From CAZLQR01 sp964404095 (GTDB lineage Bacteria > Patescibacteriota > Microgenomatia > UBA1406 > GWC2-37-13), in contig CAYOIN010000002.1 of NCBI GenBank assembly GCA_964404095.1, positions 1 through 54,751 on the forward strand: a stretch of DNA of 54,751 bases. The letters are read 5' to 3'. The notes under the pieces are model-generated. The model worked only from the letters and a program-made list of their open reading frames with translations, searched no databases and was not told the DNA's origin. Both the position numbers and the translations under genes were made by a program. Of this stretch, positions 42,667 to 51,148 are shown piece after piece (the stretch's first letter is position 1; every line of letters begins with the position of its first letter).

Positions 42667-43857
42667 ATGAAGATCTTGATGGTGACACCGTATGTGCCCT
42701 ATCCGCCTGCCTCTGGTGGCCAGATTCGTACCTTCAATCTCCTCAAGTATCTGAGCAAGAAAAACTACATCGTCCTCGTCGCACTGTACAAGAAGGATTC
42801 GGACAAGGCTTACCTTGAAAATTTGAAACAGCACTGCGATGAAGTTTATCTGTGCAAGCGACCAGAGAAGCCATGGCAACTAAAGACAATCTTTAAGTCC
42901 ATCTTCTCTCGACAGCCGTTTTTGATTGCTCGTAACTTTTCATCCGAAGCACAGGAGCGGATACAAAATCTACTCGAGTATGAACAGTTTGACGTGATCC
43001 ACAGTGAAACATTCTATGTAATGCCTCACATCCCAAAAACCAAATCGCCGATCATGCTTGTTGAACAGACGATTGAGTTTGAGGTTTATCAACATTTTGT
43101 GGACTCACTTCCATTTATCATTCGTCCATTTCTCAACCTCGATATTCTCAAGCTCAAGTACTGGGAAAAGTACTACTGGAGAAGCGCTACGATCATGGCA
43201 ACGGTTTCAGAGACAGATCGAAAAACAGTAAAGTCCGTAGCTCCGGATCTCGACCCGGTCGTGATTCCAAACGGCGCTGGCGAGGACATGATGATCGATG
43301 TACTTCCTCAGAAAAAAGCTCGTACGCTTGAGCTACTCTTTCTCGGGAATTTTTCATGGTTGCAAAATGTGGAGGCGGCAGAGTTCCTCCTCACCAAAAT
43401 CTATCCTGTACTCCTCAAAACCTTCCCTCATATGCAGCTCACCATCGCCGGTCAGCATGCTGGTAAAATTCGGACCGAGAAGCCGTCTGTATCGGTTGTG
43501 GAGATTCCAATCGACGACACCCAGACCGTGATCGATCTGTACAAACGAGCCACCTTGTTTATCTCCCCGATCTTTGGACCGGGTGGAACTCGGCTTAAGG
43601 TACTCGCAGCAATGGCCTGTGGGCTCCCAATTATTTCTACAAAAACCGGTGTTTCTGGACTCGATGTAGTTCCCGACCAACACGTTCTTATTGCAAACAC
43701 CCCCGAAGAATTTGTGAAGCAAATTACACGCGTGATCGAGAATAACGAGCTCTACAATAGCCTCCGTTCAAATGCGCACCACCTGATCAAGAAGAAGTAC
43801 AGCTGGAAAGCAATAGCGAAGGAGCTAGAGAATACATACAAAAAAATTAAGCCTTAA
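42667..43857 (+). CDS. Family 4 glycosyltransferase A
   Basis: 396 residues, GT-B fold. ILMVTPYVPYPPASGGQIRTF at the N terminus (sugar acceptor loop), NGAGEDMM, and the donor site SPIFGPGGTRLKVLAAMACGLPIIST with the retaining-enzyme E/R/K pattern. Distinct from the two GT4 genes that follow, closer to sugar transferases of exopolysaccharide clusters. 9 bases after the GT39-like gene. Confidence 0.85.
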   Translation: MKILMVTPYVPYPPASGGQIRTFNLLKYLSKKNYIVLVALYKKDSDKAYLENLKQHCDEVYLCKRPEKPWQLKTIFKSIFSRQPFLIARNFSSEAQERIQNLLEYEQFDVIHSETFYVMPHIPKTKSPIMLVEQTIEFEVYQHFVDSLPFIIRPFLNLDILKLKYWEKYYWRSATIMATVSETDRKTVKSVAPDLDPVVIPNGAGEDMMIDVLPQKKARTLELLFLGNFSWLQNVEAAEFLLTKIYPVLLKTFPHMQLTIAGQHAGKIRTEKPSVSVVEIPIDDTQTVIDLYKRATLFISPIFGPGGTRLKVLAAMACGLPIISTKTGVSGLDVVPDQHVLIANTPEEFVKQITRVIENNELYNSLRSNAHHLIKKKYSWKAIAKELENTYKKIKP

Positions 43858-43860
43858 CCT

Positions 43861-44934
43861 ATGCAGATTGCACTCGACATATCGCAGGTCGCGTACGAAG
43901 GAACCGGTGTCGCACGATTTACCGCTGGCCTCGTTGATGCGATCTGTTCGTTCGAGGACCGCCATCACTGGACCTTCCTTTTCTCCTCACTACGACGACC
44001 GCTTCCATCATCGTTGCGAGAGCGAATTGCGGAACGGAAGTACAGTCTTCTGACCTATCCGCTTCCGCCACGACTACTTTCAGTGCTTTGGAACGACCTC
44101 GGGGTACTGAAAACGGAGGCGTTGGTTGGATCTCAAGATTGGTTTATCTCCTCGGACTGGACACAGCCACCATCCCGTGCACGGAAAGCTACAATCGTCC
44201 ATGATCTCATCTTTCGAGTACACCCAGAGACCGTGACAGACCTCATTCGAACGACTCAGGAGAAACGCCTCAAAAGAGCGGCACGAGAATGTGCGGTGCT
44301 CTTTACCGACTCGAGATCGACAAAAGACGATCTCCTTCGTCTCTACCCAGTATCCGACGAGTCGGTCGTGGTGAACTATCCAGGCTTCACATCACTCCCA
44401 CAGCCTGATAGTGTTCAGAATTCGGAACGGCCGTTTATCCTCACCGTTGGAAAGCGAGAGCCACGCAAAAACCTCGGTACCCTCATTACAGCATTTCGGA
44501 ATCTTCAGCGAACCGACATTGATCTTGTGATAGTTGGTATGGATGGCTGGGGCGATCACCTCTCCTCGCTCCCGCACAACGTTCATCTCCGTGGGTTCGT
44601 CAACGATCAAGAACTTGCTCGGCTCTACGCAACCTGTACATTGTTTGTGTTTCCATCGATCTATGAAGGTTTTGGATATCCTGCACTCGAAGCAATGTCT
44701 CTTGGTGCTCCTACAGCGCTTGCCAATACCTCCTCACTCGCAGAGATAGGAGCCGGGACATCGGTCCTGTTTGATCCTCATGACACGGCGGGTATCACTA
44801 CCGTACTCGAAACCCTTCTTGCAGATCGCGAGCTTCGCTCTGACCTCTCTAAAAAGGGGAAAAAACGTGTGAAGACGTTTACCTGGGAGCGATACCTCAA
44901 GACCATGACCGATGAGCTTGAGAAAAGAATATAA
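43861..44934 (+). CDS. Family 4 glycosyltransferase B
   Basis: 357 residues, GT-B. N-terminal IALDISQVAYEGTGVARFTAGL, then PFILTVGKREPRKNLGTLI, and the donor motif FPSIYEGFGYPALEAMSLGAPT (E-x7-E). Same architecture as the next gene, probably a tandem duplication that diverged. Starts 3 bases after the previous stop. Confidence 0.87.
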   Translation: MQIALDISQVAYEGTGVARFTAGLVDAICSFEDRHHWTFLFSSLRRPLPSSLRERIAERKYSLLTYPLPPRLLSVLWNDLGVLKTEALVGSQDWFISSDWTQPPSRARKATIVHDLIFRVHPETVTDLIRTTQEKRLKRAARECAVLFTDSRSTKDDLLRLYPVSDESVVVNYPGFTSLPQPDSVQNSERPFILTVGKREPRKNLGTLITAFRNLQRTDIDLVIVGMDGWGDHLSSLPHNVHLRGFVNDQELARLYATCTLFVFPSIYEGFGYPALEAMSLGAPTALANTSSLAEIGAGTSVLFDPHDTAGITTVLETLLADRELRSDLSKKGKKRVKTFTWERYLKTMTDELEKRI

Positions 44935-44935
44935 T
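44930..44935 (+). promoter_or_regulatory. -10 element in front of glycosyltransferase C
   Basis: TATAAT overlaps the stop codon of the previous gene and ends 5 bases before the ATG at 44941. No good -35 (ATGACC at 19 bases). Confidence 0.35.
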
Positions 44936-44940
44936 ATTCT

Positions 44941-46047
44941 ATGATCATTGGAGTCGATGGAAATGAAGCAAATGTGAACAGTCCTGTCGGCGTCTCTGTG
45001 TATACTCGAGCCTTGCTCGAGGGCTTTCAAAAACGAGCAGACAGTGAAACGCAGTTTGAAGTGTATCTCAGAACGCAGCCACTTCCCGATCTCCCTCCTG
45101 CGACAGAGTATTTTCGGTATGTGATCGTAACGCCATCGCCTCTCTGGAGCCGCATCGGGCTTCCCCTCTACTTTGCTACGCATCGGAAACCGGATGTACT
45201 TTTTTGTCCAGCACACTACAGTCCACCATTTCACTCGATTCCGCTTGTTGTTACGATACATGATCTTGCGTATAAGCAATTTCCTGCCGAGTTTAACAAA
45301 GACGATCTCTACAAGCTTGAGCGATGGACTGAGCAGAGTATTCAACGAGCAAAAAGCATCATTGCCGTTTCACATCACACAAAGGACGATCTTACGTCAT
45401 ACTATCCTCAGGTTGCTTCAAAAATCACTACGGTTTACAACGGATTTACACCATCTAACACAGCTCGATCGGTAGTTCTGCCGGCTCAGTTCGATGTTGA
45501 AAAAAAGAAGTACCTTCTCTGTGTTGCGACCTTTCAACCGAGAAAGAACATCGAAACACTTATTACTGCATTTGAAACATTCCGAGCAACACACCCCGAT
45601 TTTAAACTCTTACTGATTGGAAAAAAGGGTTGGATGTATGAACGGATATTCAAAACCATAGCACAATCGCCGGCGAACGAAGCCATCATCACCTGGACCG
45701 AACCGCTCAGTCGCGCAGAGCTGAACGCGTGCTACCGGAATGCATTTGCAACGGTTCTCCCGTCGCTCTACGAAGGCTTCGGGCTCCCGGTCCTCGAGGC
45801 GCTTTCGAACGATGGAGTGGTTGTTGCCTCGAGTGTCTCGAGTCTCCCTGAGGTTGGTGGTGATGCTGCCCTGTACTGTGATCCAAAAGATTCTCAGACC
45901 ATCGTCGACCAGCTTGAGCGACTCATGGATCCTGTCGTTCGAAGATCACTTGCCGTCCAACGAAAGCAGCAGCTGAAGAAGTTCTCTTGGGATCAATGCG
46001 CCGAACAAACGTTACAGATTATTCGATCTGCATCACATGAAAATTAA
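44941..46047 (+). CDS. Family 4 glycosyltransferase C
   Basis: 368 residues, GT-B. N-terminal IIGVDGNEANVNSPVGVSVYTRAL, TIHDLAYKQFP, LLCVATFQPRKNIETLITAF and PSLYEGFGLPVLEALSNDG; close in layout to glycosyltransferase B, including the HDL segment. Mannosyl- or rhamnosyl-type transferases of this shape are common, but the sugar cannot be told. Overlaps the next gene by 11 bases. Confidence 0.87.
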   Translation: MIIGVDGNEANVNSPVGVSVYTRALLEGFQKRADSETQFEVYLRTQPLPDLPPATEYFRYVIVTPSPLWSRIGLPLYFATHRKPDVLFCPAHYSPPFHSIPLVVTIHDLAYKQFPAEFNKDDLYKLERWTEQSIQRAKSIIAVSHHTKDDLTSYYPQVASKITTVYNGFTPSNTARSVVLPAQFDVEKKKYLLCVATFQPRKNIETLITAFETFRATHPDFKLLLIGKKGWMYERIFKTIAQSPANEAIITWTEPLSRAELNACYRNAFATVLPSLYEGFGLPVLEALSNDGVVVASSVSSLPEVGGDAALYCDPKDSQTIVDQLERLMDPVVRRSLAVQRKQQLKKFSWDQCAEQTLQIIRSASHEN

Positions 46048-46801
46048 AATTGTGACGCTCAATATTGAGCATGGTGGAAAGTTACTGGACGCAGCAGTCG
46101 CCTTCATCAATCAACAGAATCCTGATATTCTTTTTCTGCAGGAAGCGCAGGAAACGGATCAGATAACCACGAAACTACACTATAAAACTATTACCGAACT
46201 CTCGCAGCGCACACAGCTTCCTTACCATGTCTTTTCCCCGTTTTGTGAGTTTGTGTTCGGTGAGGTGCGCGTCTTCCATGGGAATGCACTGTTCTCAAAG
46301 TATCCGCTTACATTTCAGGAAACGGTATATTTTGTTGGCTCGTACGAAACGGCAGATTTCTTTGGAGCAGAGGAGCGAAACGACTTCTCCGAGCTCCCTC
46401 ATGCAATGCAGATTGCTACTGTGCACCTTCCCCATACCTCGATCCAGCTCATCAATGTACATGGCGTATGGGGCACCGACGGCGATGACTCACCGATGCG
46501 ATTTGAGATGGTCAAAAAAATCGAACGGAGTTTGAGCGGGACCACACCGTCAATCGTCGCAGGAGATTTTAACTTTAAGCCACATACACAGGCTGCAGAA
46601 CAGCTCCAACAAACACTCCACTCTGTCTTTGGTCAGACGCTCCCATCAACCTTCAATATGAAACGAAAGACCAATCCCGGATACGCTACCGCCGCCGTCG
46701 ATATGATCTATGTTAGTAAAGAGGTTCCTGTTCTGTCATCGAACTGTCCGGTGATCGAGGTCTCGGACCACCTCCCGCTCGTGTGTGAGCTAGAATTATA
46801 A
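46037..46801 (+). CDS. Endonuclease/exonuclease/phosphatase-fold protein
   Basis: 254 residues. EEP superfamily: LNIEHGGKLL, FLQEAQET (metal-binding Glu), NVHGVWG, AGDFNFKPH and VSDHLPLV, the full set of active-site motifs. No signal peptide, so likely cytoplasmic. It may act on a phosphodiester in nucleotide sugars, lipids or nucleic acid; being inside a glycan cluster favours the first two, but this is inference. Confidence 0.82.
   Translation: MKIKIVTLNIEHGGKLLDAAVAFINQQNPDILFLQEAQETDQITTKLHYKTITELSQRTQLPYHVFSPFCEFVFGEVRVFHGNALFSKYPLTFQETVYFVGSYETADFFGAEERNDFSELPHAMQIATVHLPHTSIQLINVHGVWGTDGDDSPMRFEMVKKIERSLSGTTPSIVAGDFNFKPHTQAAEQLQQTLHSVFGQTLPSTFNMKRKTNPGYATAAVDMIYVSKEVPVLSSNCPVIEVSDHLPLVCELEL
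46791..46796 (+). promoter_or_regulatory. -10-like element before the FemX-like gene
   Basis: TAGAAT ends 7 bases before the ATG at 46804, overlapping the previous gene end. No clear -35. Confidence 0.3.
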
Positions 46802-46803
46802 CT

Positions 46804-47775
46804 ATGATACAGATCGTTACCGAACCATCCGCACAAACTAACTGGAATAAGAAAGCTGTTCATCCCATGCAGTCCTGGGAGTGGGGCGATGCACGAAAAA
46901 AGATGGGAATCGAGGTAGTGCGCGTAGGTGAATATACCGACGATAGACTCGACAATGTGTATCAAATGACCGTCCATCACATCCCAAGAACCAATCTATC
47001 CATCGGGTACGTACCTCGATCAATCGCACCTTCATCGTCAGCGATCGACGTTTTTCTCAGACTCGCGAAACAAAAGCAGATGGTTTATATCAAATTTGAA
47101 CCACTCACCGAAGTTGAACAGCCGAGCCGATTACGGCAGTCGATCTCATCGCTGTTCCCTCGATGGACACAGTGCCTCGATATTACGAAGACCGAGGAAG
47201 AACTTCTGAAGAACATGAAGCAGAAAACTCGATATAACATTCGTCTGGCAGAAAAGAAAGGAGTTTCGGTGGAGGAAATGACGGCCGATGCGGGGTTTGA
47301 GACCTTCATCAAACTGTACTTTGAAACAACGAAACGGCAGCGGTATGCCGGCCACAACTACCAGTACCACAAGATACTCTTCGATACCTTGAAAGAATCT
47401 CAGTCACACATTCTTGTGGCGCGTTATAACTCGGAGCCGGTCGCAGCTTACCATCTCCTTCAGTTCCATGATGCGCTCTATTACATCTATGGAGGATCCT
47501 CTGATCGCTATCGCGAGGTCATGGGCGCTAACCTCATCATGTGGGAGGCAGTACGGCTTGGAAAGCGACTCGGGTGCAAAACCTTTGACCTCTGGGGTTC
47601 TCTCCCACCAGAGCATGACTCGAAGGATGTCTGGGCAGGCTTTACTCGATTTAAGAGTGGTTATGGAACCGAGTTTGTTCAACGGCCGGGAAGTTACGAT
47701 CTTGTAAGCAATCACCTACTCTATTACCCTGTCATTATCGCACAGAAGATACGAGATCGATTCCTCGGGGGTTGA
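46804..47775 (+). CDS. FemX/FemAB-like peptidyltransferase
   Basis: 323 residues, duplicated GNAT fold. MQSWEWGDARKKMGIEV at the N terminus, KQKTRYNIRLAEKKGVSV, YIYGGSSDRYREVMGANLIMWEAVRLGK and FDLWGSLPPEHDSKDVWAGFTRFKSGYG, all hallmarks of FemABX enzymes that add amino acids from aminoacyl-tRNA to the peptidoglycan stem. It suggests a branched or bridged stem peptide. Stop lies 1 base from the convergent lon stop. Confidence 0.88.
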   Translation: MIQIVTEPSAQTNWNKKAVHPMQSWEWGDARKKMGIEVVRVGEYTDDRLDNVYQMTVHHIPRTNLSIGYVPRSIAPSSSAIDVFLRLAKQKQMVYIKFEPLTEVEQPSRLRQSISSLFPRWTQCLDITKTEEELLKNMKQKTRYNIRLAEKKGVSVEEMTADAGFETFIKLYFETTKRQRYAGHNYQYHKILFDTLKESQSHILVARYNSEPVAAYHLLQFHDALYYIYGGSSDRYREVMGANLIMWEAVRLGKRLGCKTFDLWGSLPPEHDSKDVWAGFTRFKSGYGTEFVQRPGSYDLVSNHLLYYPVIIAQKIRDRFLGG

Positions 47776-47776
47776 G

Positions 47777-50194
47777 TTAGTTAAGCTCTTTTTTTTCTTC
47801 ATCTTCCTTCTGCAGGAGTGCAGCGAAGTTCTGTTGAAACGGAGGAAAGACAAGCTCCTTTTCTGGAAAGACGAGCGCAACCTTAATCACCTCATCAAGT
47901 TCGTTCACAAATACGAAGTTAAGATCTTTGAGCACATAGCTCGGAATATCCTCGAGATCCTTCTTGTTCTCCTTCGGGAGAATAACGGTCTTGATCTGCG
48001 CACGATGAGCTGCGATCACCTTTTCCTTCACACCACCGATCTCAAGGACTCTACCTCTCAAGGTAATCTCACCGGTCATACCGACATCTTTTCGAACCGG
48101 TAGCTTTGTTAAGGCAGAGATCAGTGCTGTGGTAATTGCAATGCCTGCAGATGGTCCATCTTTTGGGACTGCTCCTTCAGGTACATGAACATGGACATCG
48201 ATTTTATGGAAAAAGTCCTTCGGCAACTGGAACATTTCAAATCGAGAACGCACATATGAAAGCGCCGCCTGGCATGACTCTTTCATGACGTCACCGAGCT
48301 GACCGGTGAGGGTGAGCTGACCCTTCCCCGGCATGATCGCGACCTCGATAAACAGAATGTCCCCTCCGGCCTGTGTCCAGGCGAGGCCGGTCGAGATTCC
48401 TACGGTGTCTCGCTCCTCCAACATCTGGGCTTGGTACTTCGTTGGGCCAAGATATTTTTGTAAATCTGAAGCGCCAACAACCTTCGACTGAATCTTTTTC
48501 TCAACGATCTCTCGTGCGATCTTCCTGCAGATCGCCGCAATCTGTCGCTCAAGCTCACGAACTCCAGCTTCTCGCGTATAGGTTCGAATGATTGTCTTGA
48601 GTGCGGCATCGGTGATTTTAAGCTCCTCTGCGGTTAAGCTATGCGCCTCGATCTGTTTCTTAATCAGGTACGACTTCGCAATGTTGAACTTCTCATCCTC
48701 GGTATACCCAGGGAAATGAATGATCTCGAGTCGATCTCTCAACGCATCCGGGATGGTGTCGAGCATGTTCGCAGTGGTGATGAAAAATACGTCGGATAGA
48801 TCAAACGGGACTTCCAGATAGTGATCTGAAAATGCATGATTCTGTTCTGGATCGAGGATCTCAAGAAGGGCTGATGATGGATCTCCTCGGTAGTCTCTGC
48901 CGATCTTATCGATCTCGTCAAGCATGAAGACCGGATTATTCGTTCCCACCTGCTTCACACCTTGAATGATCCTTCCCGGCATCGCGCCAACATAGGTTCT
49001 TCGATGACCTCTGATCTCTGCCTCATCACGAATTCCTCCGAGTGATATTTTGGCAAACTTTCGGCCAAGTGCTCGTGCAATTGATCGGCCAAGTGAGGTC
49101 TTTCCAACGCCTGGCGGTCCGGCAAAACAGAGAATAGTAGGTTGATTTTCTTTCTTCGAACCCTTCTTTGCATGGAGTTTCTTGAGCTCGATCACCGCCA
49201 GATACTCGAGGATGCGCTCCTTGATTTTCTTGAGACCGTAGTGGTCTTCATTGAGGATCTTCTCGGCCTGTTTGACATCAACGGACTGCGAGGAAGAAAC
49301 GGTCCATGGCAGTTCGGTAAGCCAGTCAAGGTACGTTCGAACATAGGACGATTCAGGGTTAAACTGCGACATCTGAATGAGGCGCTTAAACTCCTTCACT
49401 GCCTTCTCCTCAACCTTTTTAGGCATCTTTGCCTTCTTAATCTTATCTCGTAGTTCTGCAAGTTCTTTATCCTCGCCCTTTCCACCAAGCTCCTCTTCGA
49501 TGGTCTTCATCTTCTCACGAAGGAACGACTCCTTCATACCTTGCTCAAATTTTTTCTGTGTTTTTGACGAAATATTCTGCTCGATCTCCAAAATTCGAAG
49601 TTCACGATTGGTATACTGAACTTCCTTCTTCAGGCGATCTTTGAGGTTGAGCTCTTCCAGTAGCTCTTGACGCTCGTACTCCCGAAGATCAAGCACCATC
49701 GCAACCTGATTTGAAAAGTCGCTTGGTGAGGTGACATTAAGAATATTCATGAGGAAGATGAAGTCAATGGTCTTTCCAAAGTTGATTGCCTTTTTAATCT
49801 GCGCAGCTATGTGCTTCACCATAGCCTGGATCTCATCGGTCTCATCGATGACATCATAGATACGCTCAACTTCAGCTTCGTAGTAGGGCTCTGTTTGCGT
49901 GTATGAACTTACTCGAATTCGCTCAATTCCTCGGACAAGGGCATTGATCTCGCCCTTTTCGCCGTTCACTACATTTTTGATCGTCGCCAGTATACCGATC
50001 TCGTAGAGCGCATCGGAGGTGGGATTATCCTCGGAAGAGTTGCGCTGCATGACGAGGACCACATGACGATCCTCGGTGGCAAGTGCTTTATTTATCGCGA
50101 GAACGCTCTTCTCACGACCAAAGGTTAGGACATTCTCCGTATTTGGGAAAACGATACCTTCTCGGACCGGTACTAATGGGTAGATTTCTGCCAT
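47777..50194 (-). CDS. lon: ATP-dependent protease Lon
   Basis: 805 residues, LonA type. N-terminal substrate-binding domain (YPLVPVREGIVFPNTE), long coiled-coil region, AAA+ module with Walker A GPPGVGKTS (about residue 355) and Walker B VFMLDEIDKIG, and protease domain with Ser682 in PKDGPSAG and Lys725 in GGVKEKVIAA. Degrades misfolded and regulatory proteins. Strong promoter TTGACA-17-TATACT in front, with a CIRCE-like inverted repeat between and over the two hexamers, so heat-shock control by HrcA is likely. Confidence 0.97.
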   Translation of the reverse strand: MAEIYPLVPVREGIVFPNTENVLTFGREKSVLAINKALATEDRHVVLVMQRNSSEDNPTSDALYEIGILATIKNVVNGEKGEINALVRGIERIRVSSYTQTEPYYEAEVERIYDVIDETDEIQAMVKHIAAQIKKAINFGKTIDFIFLMNILNVTSPSDFSNQVAMVLDLREYERQELLEELNLKDRLKKEVQYTNRELRILEIEQNISSKTQKKFEQGMKESFLREKMKTIEEELGGKGEDKELAELRDKIKKAKMPKKVEEKAVKEFKRLIQMSQFNPESSYVRTYLDWLTELPWTVSSSQSVDVKQAEKILNEDHYGLKKIKERILEYLAVIELKKLHAKKGSKKENQPTILCFAGPPGVGKTSLGRSIARALGRKFAKISLGGIRDEAEIRGHRRTYVGAMPGRIIQGVKQVGTNNPVFMLDEIDKIGRDYRGDPSSALLEILDPEQNHAFSDHYLEVPFDLSDVFFITTANMLDTIPDALRDRLEIIHFPGYTEDEKFNIAKSYLIKKQIEAHSLTAEELKITDAALKTIIRTYTREAGVRELERQIAAICRKIAREIVEKKIQSKVVGASDLQKYLGPTKYQAQMLEERDTVGISTGLAWTQAGGDILFIEVAIMPGKGQLTLTGQLGDVMKESCQAALSYVRSRFEMFQLPKDFFHKIDVHVHVPEGAVPKDGPSAGIAITTALISALTKLPVRKDVGMTGEITLRGRVLEIGGVKEKVIAAHRAQIKTVILPKENKKDLEDIPSYVLKDLNFVFVNELDEVIKVALVFPEKELVFPPFQQNFAALLQKEDEEKKELN

Positions 50195-50203
50195 ACAACT
50201 ATA

Positions 50204-50230
50204 TTAGCAGTATAGATAAGTCAGTGCTAA
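50204..50230. promoter_or_regulatory. CIRCE element (HrcA operator) at the lon promoter
   Basis: TTAGCAGTA, 9 bases, CAGTGCTAA. Against the CIRCE consensus TTAGCACTC-N9-GAGTGCTAA, 15 of 18 arm positions match and the spacer has exactly the right length. It covers the -10 and the spacer of the lon promoter, the expected place for a repressor. hrcA itself is not in this window. Confidence 0.8.
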
Positions 50231-50237
50231 TTGTCAA
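50209..50237 (-). promoter_or_regulatory. Promoter of lon
   Basis: Minus strand perfect TTGACA (50237-50232), 17 bases, TATACT (50214-50209), 14 bases to the ATG at 50194, leader about 8 bases. Confidence 0.75.
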
Positions 50238-50287
50238 TACTGATTTGCCCAATGATTATTGATCTCGATTATATCGGATCAACTCCT

Positions 50288-51148
50288 TTAGCGGAACTCC
50301 TCCAAGATCTCATGGAGTGAGGTTAGCCGTGGTATGTCGAGCAACGCTTTCCCTGACTGTGAGGCTGGAACCTGCTCGTGGTAGACCGGTGATTCCTTCT
50401 TGTAGATAACACCTAACGGGAACTTTTCTTCATCCATCTCAATCGCCTTCATCAGCGCTCCTGAGTAGGAGGAAGGATCATACTCATCACCAAGCTTGTA
50501 CGCTTTTTTAAGGTAGTACTGATAGGTGTTTACCCCGTTGAAGGTGACGCACGGCTGCAGGATATTCACGATGGAAAGTCCCCTATGACTTATCGCCTTT
50601 ACGATGGTGTCGGTCACATGTGGGAGATTTCCTGCAAAGGTCTGAGCAACGAAGGTAGCTCCCTGAGAAATGGCAAACGCGAGTGGTGATACCGGTCGCT
50701 CAATGATGCCGGTCGGCGTAGATTTTGATTTCGCTCCCTGTAGTGCTGTTGGCGCAACCTGACCAGTTGTGAGTCCGTAGACACCGTTGTCATGAATGAT
50801 GATGGTGATGTCATGGTTACCTCGGCAGGCGTGGAGGAAGTGATTTCCTCCTTCTCCATAGGTATCTCCGTCTCCCGCGACAACAACAATTGGCATGGCG
50901 TGATTCGCTAACTTCCAGCCAATCGCGGTCGGGATCGCTCTTCCATGAAGACCGTGAAATCCATATGCATTGAGAAAATCATTCATATTCCCCGAACAGC
51001 CAATTCCAAACACAACGCCGACCGACGAGGGGGTCAGTTCAAGCTTGGTGAATGCCTGCTTTACCGCTCCACCAATGGACCAGTTCCCGCAGCCGGAGCA
51101 CCAGGTAGGCGTATAGCCTGAGAATAGATCTTGCATCTGCTCTGTCAT
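50288..51148 (-). CDS. korB: 2-oxoacid:ferredoxin oxidoreductase beta subunit
   Basis: 286 residues. Thiamine-diphosphate and [4Fe-4S] subunit. TPP motif AGDGDTYGEGGNHFLHACRGN...IIHDNGVYGLTTGQ, and four cluster cysteines: Cys17 and Cys20 (WCSGCG), Cys51 (GCSGN) and Cys200 (LQPCVTFNG). Oxidatively decarboxylates a 2-oxoacid such as pyruvate or 2-oxoglutarate to acyl-CoA with reduction of ferredoxin. Start overlaps the alpha-subunit stop (ATGA). Substrate cannot be told from sequence alone. Confidence 0.92.
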   Translation of the reverse strand: MTEQMQDLFSGYTPTWCSGCGNWSIGGAVKQAFTKLELTPSSVGVVFGIGCSGNMNDFLNAYGFHGLHGRAIPTAIGWKLANHAMPIVVVAGDGDTYGEGGNHFLHACRGNHDITIIIHDNGVYGLTTGQVAPTALQGAKSKSTPTGIIERPVSPLAFAISQGATFVAQTFAGNLPHVTDTIVKAISHRGLSIVNILQPCVTFNGVNTYQYYLKKAYKLGDEYDPSSYSGALMKAIEMDEEKFPLGVIYKKESPVYHEQVPASQSGKALLDIPRLTSLHEILEEFR

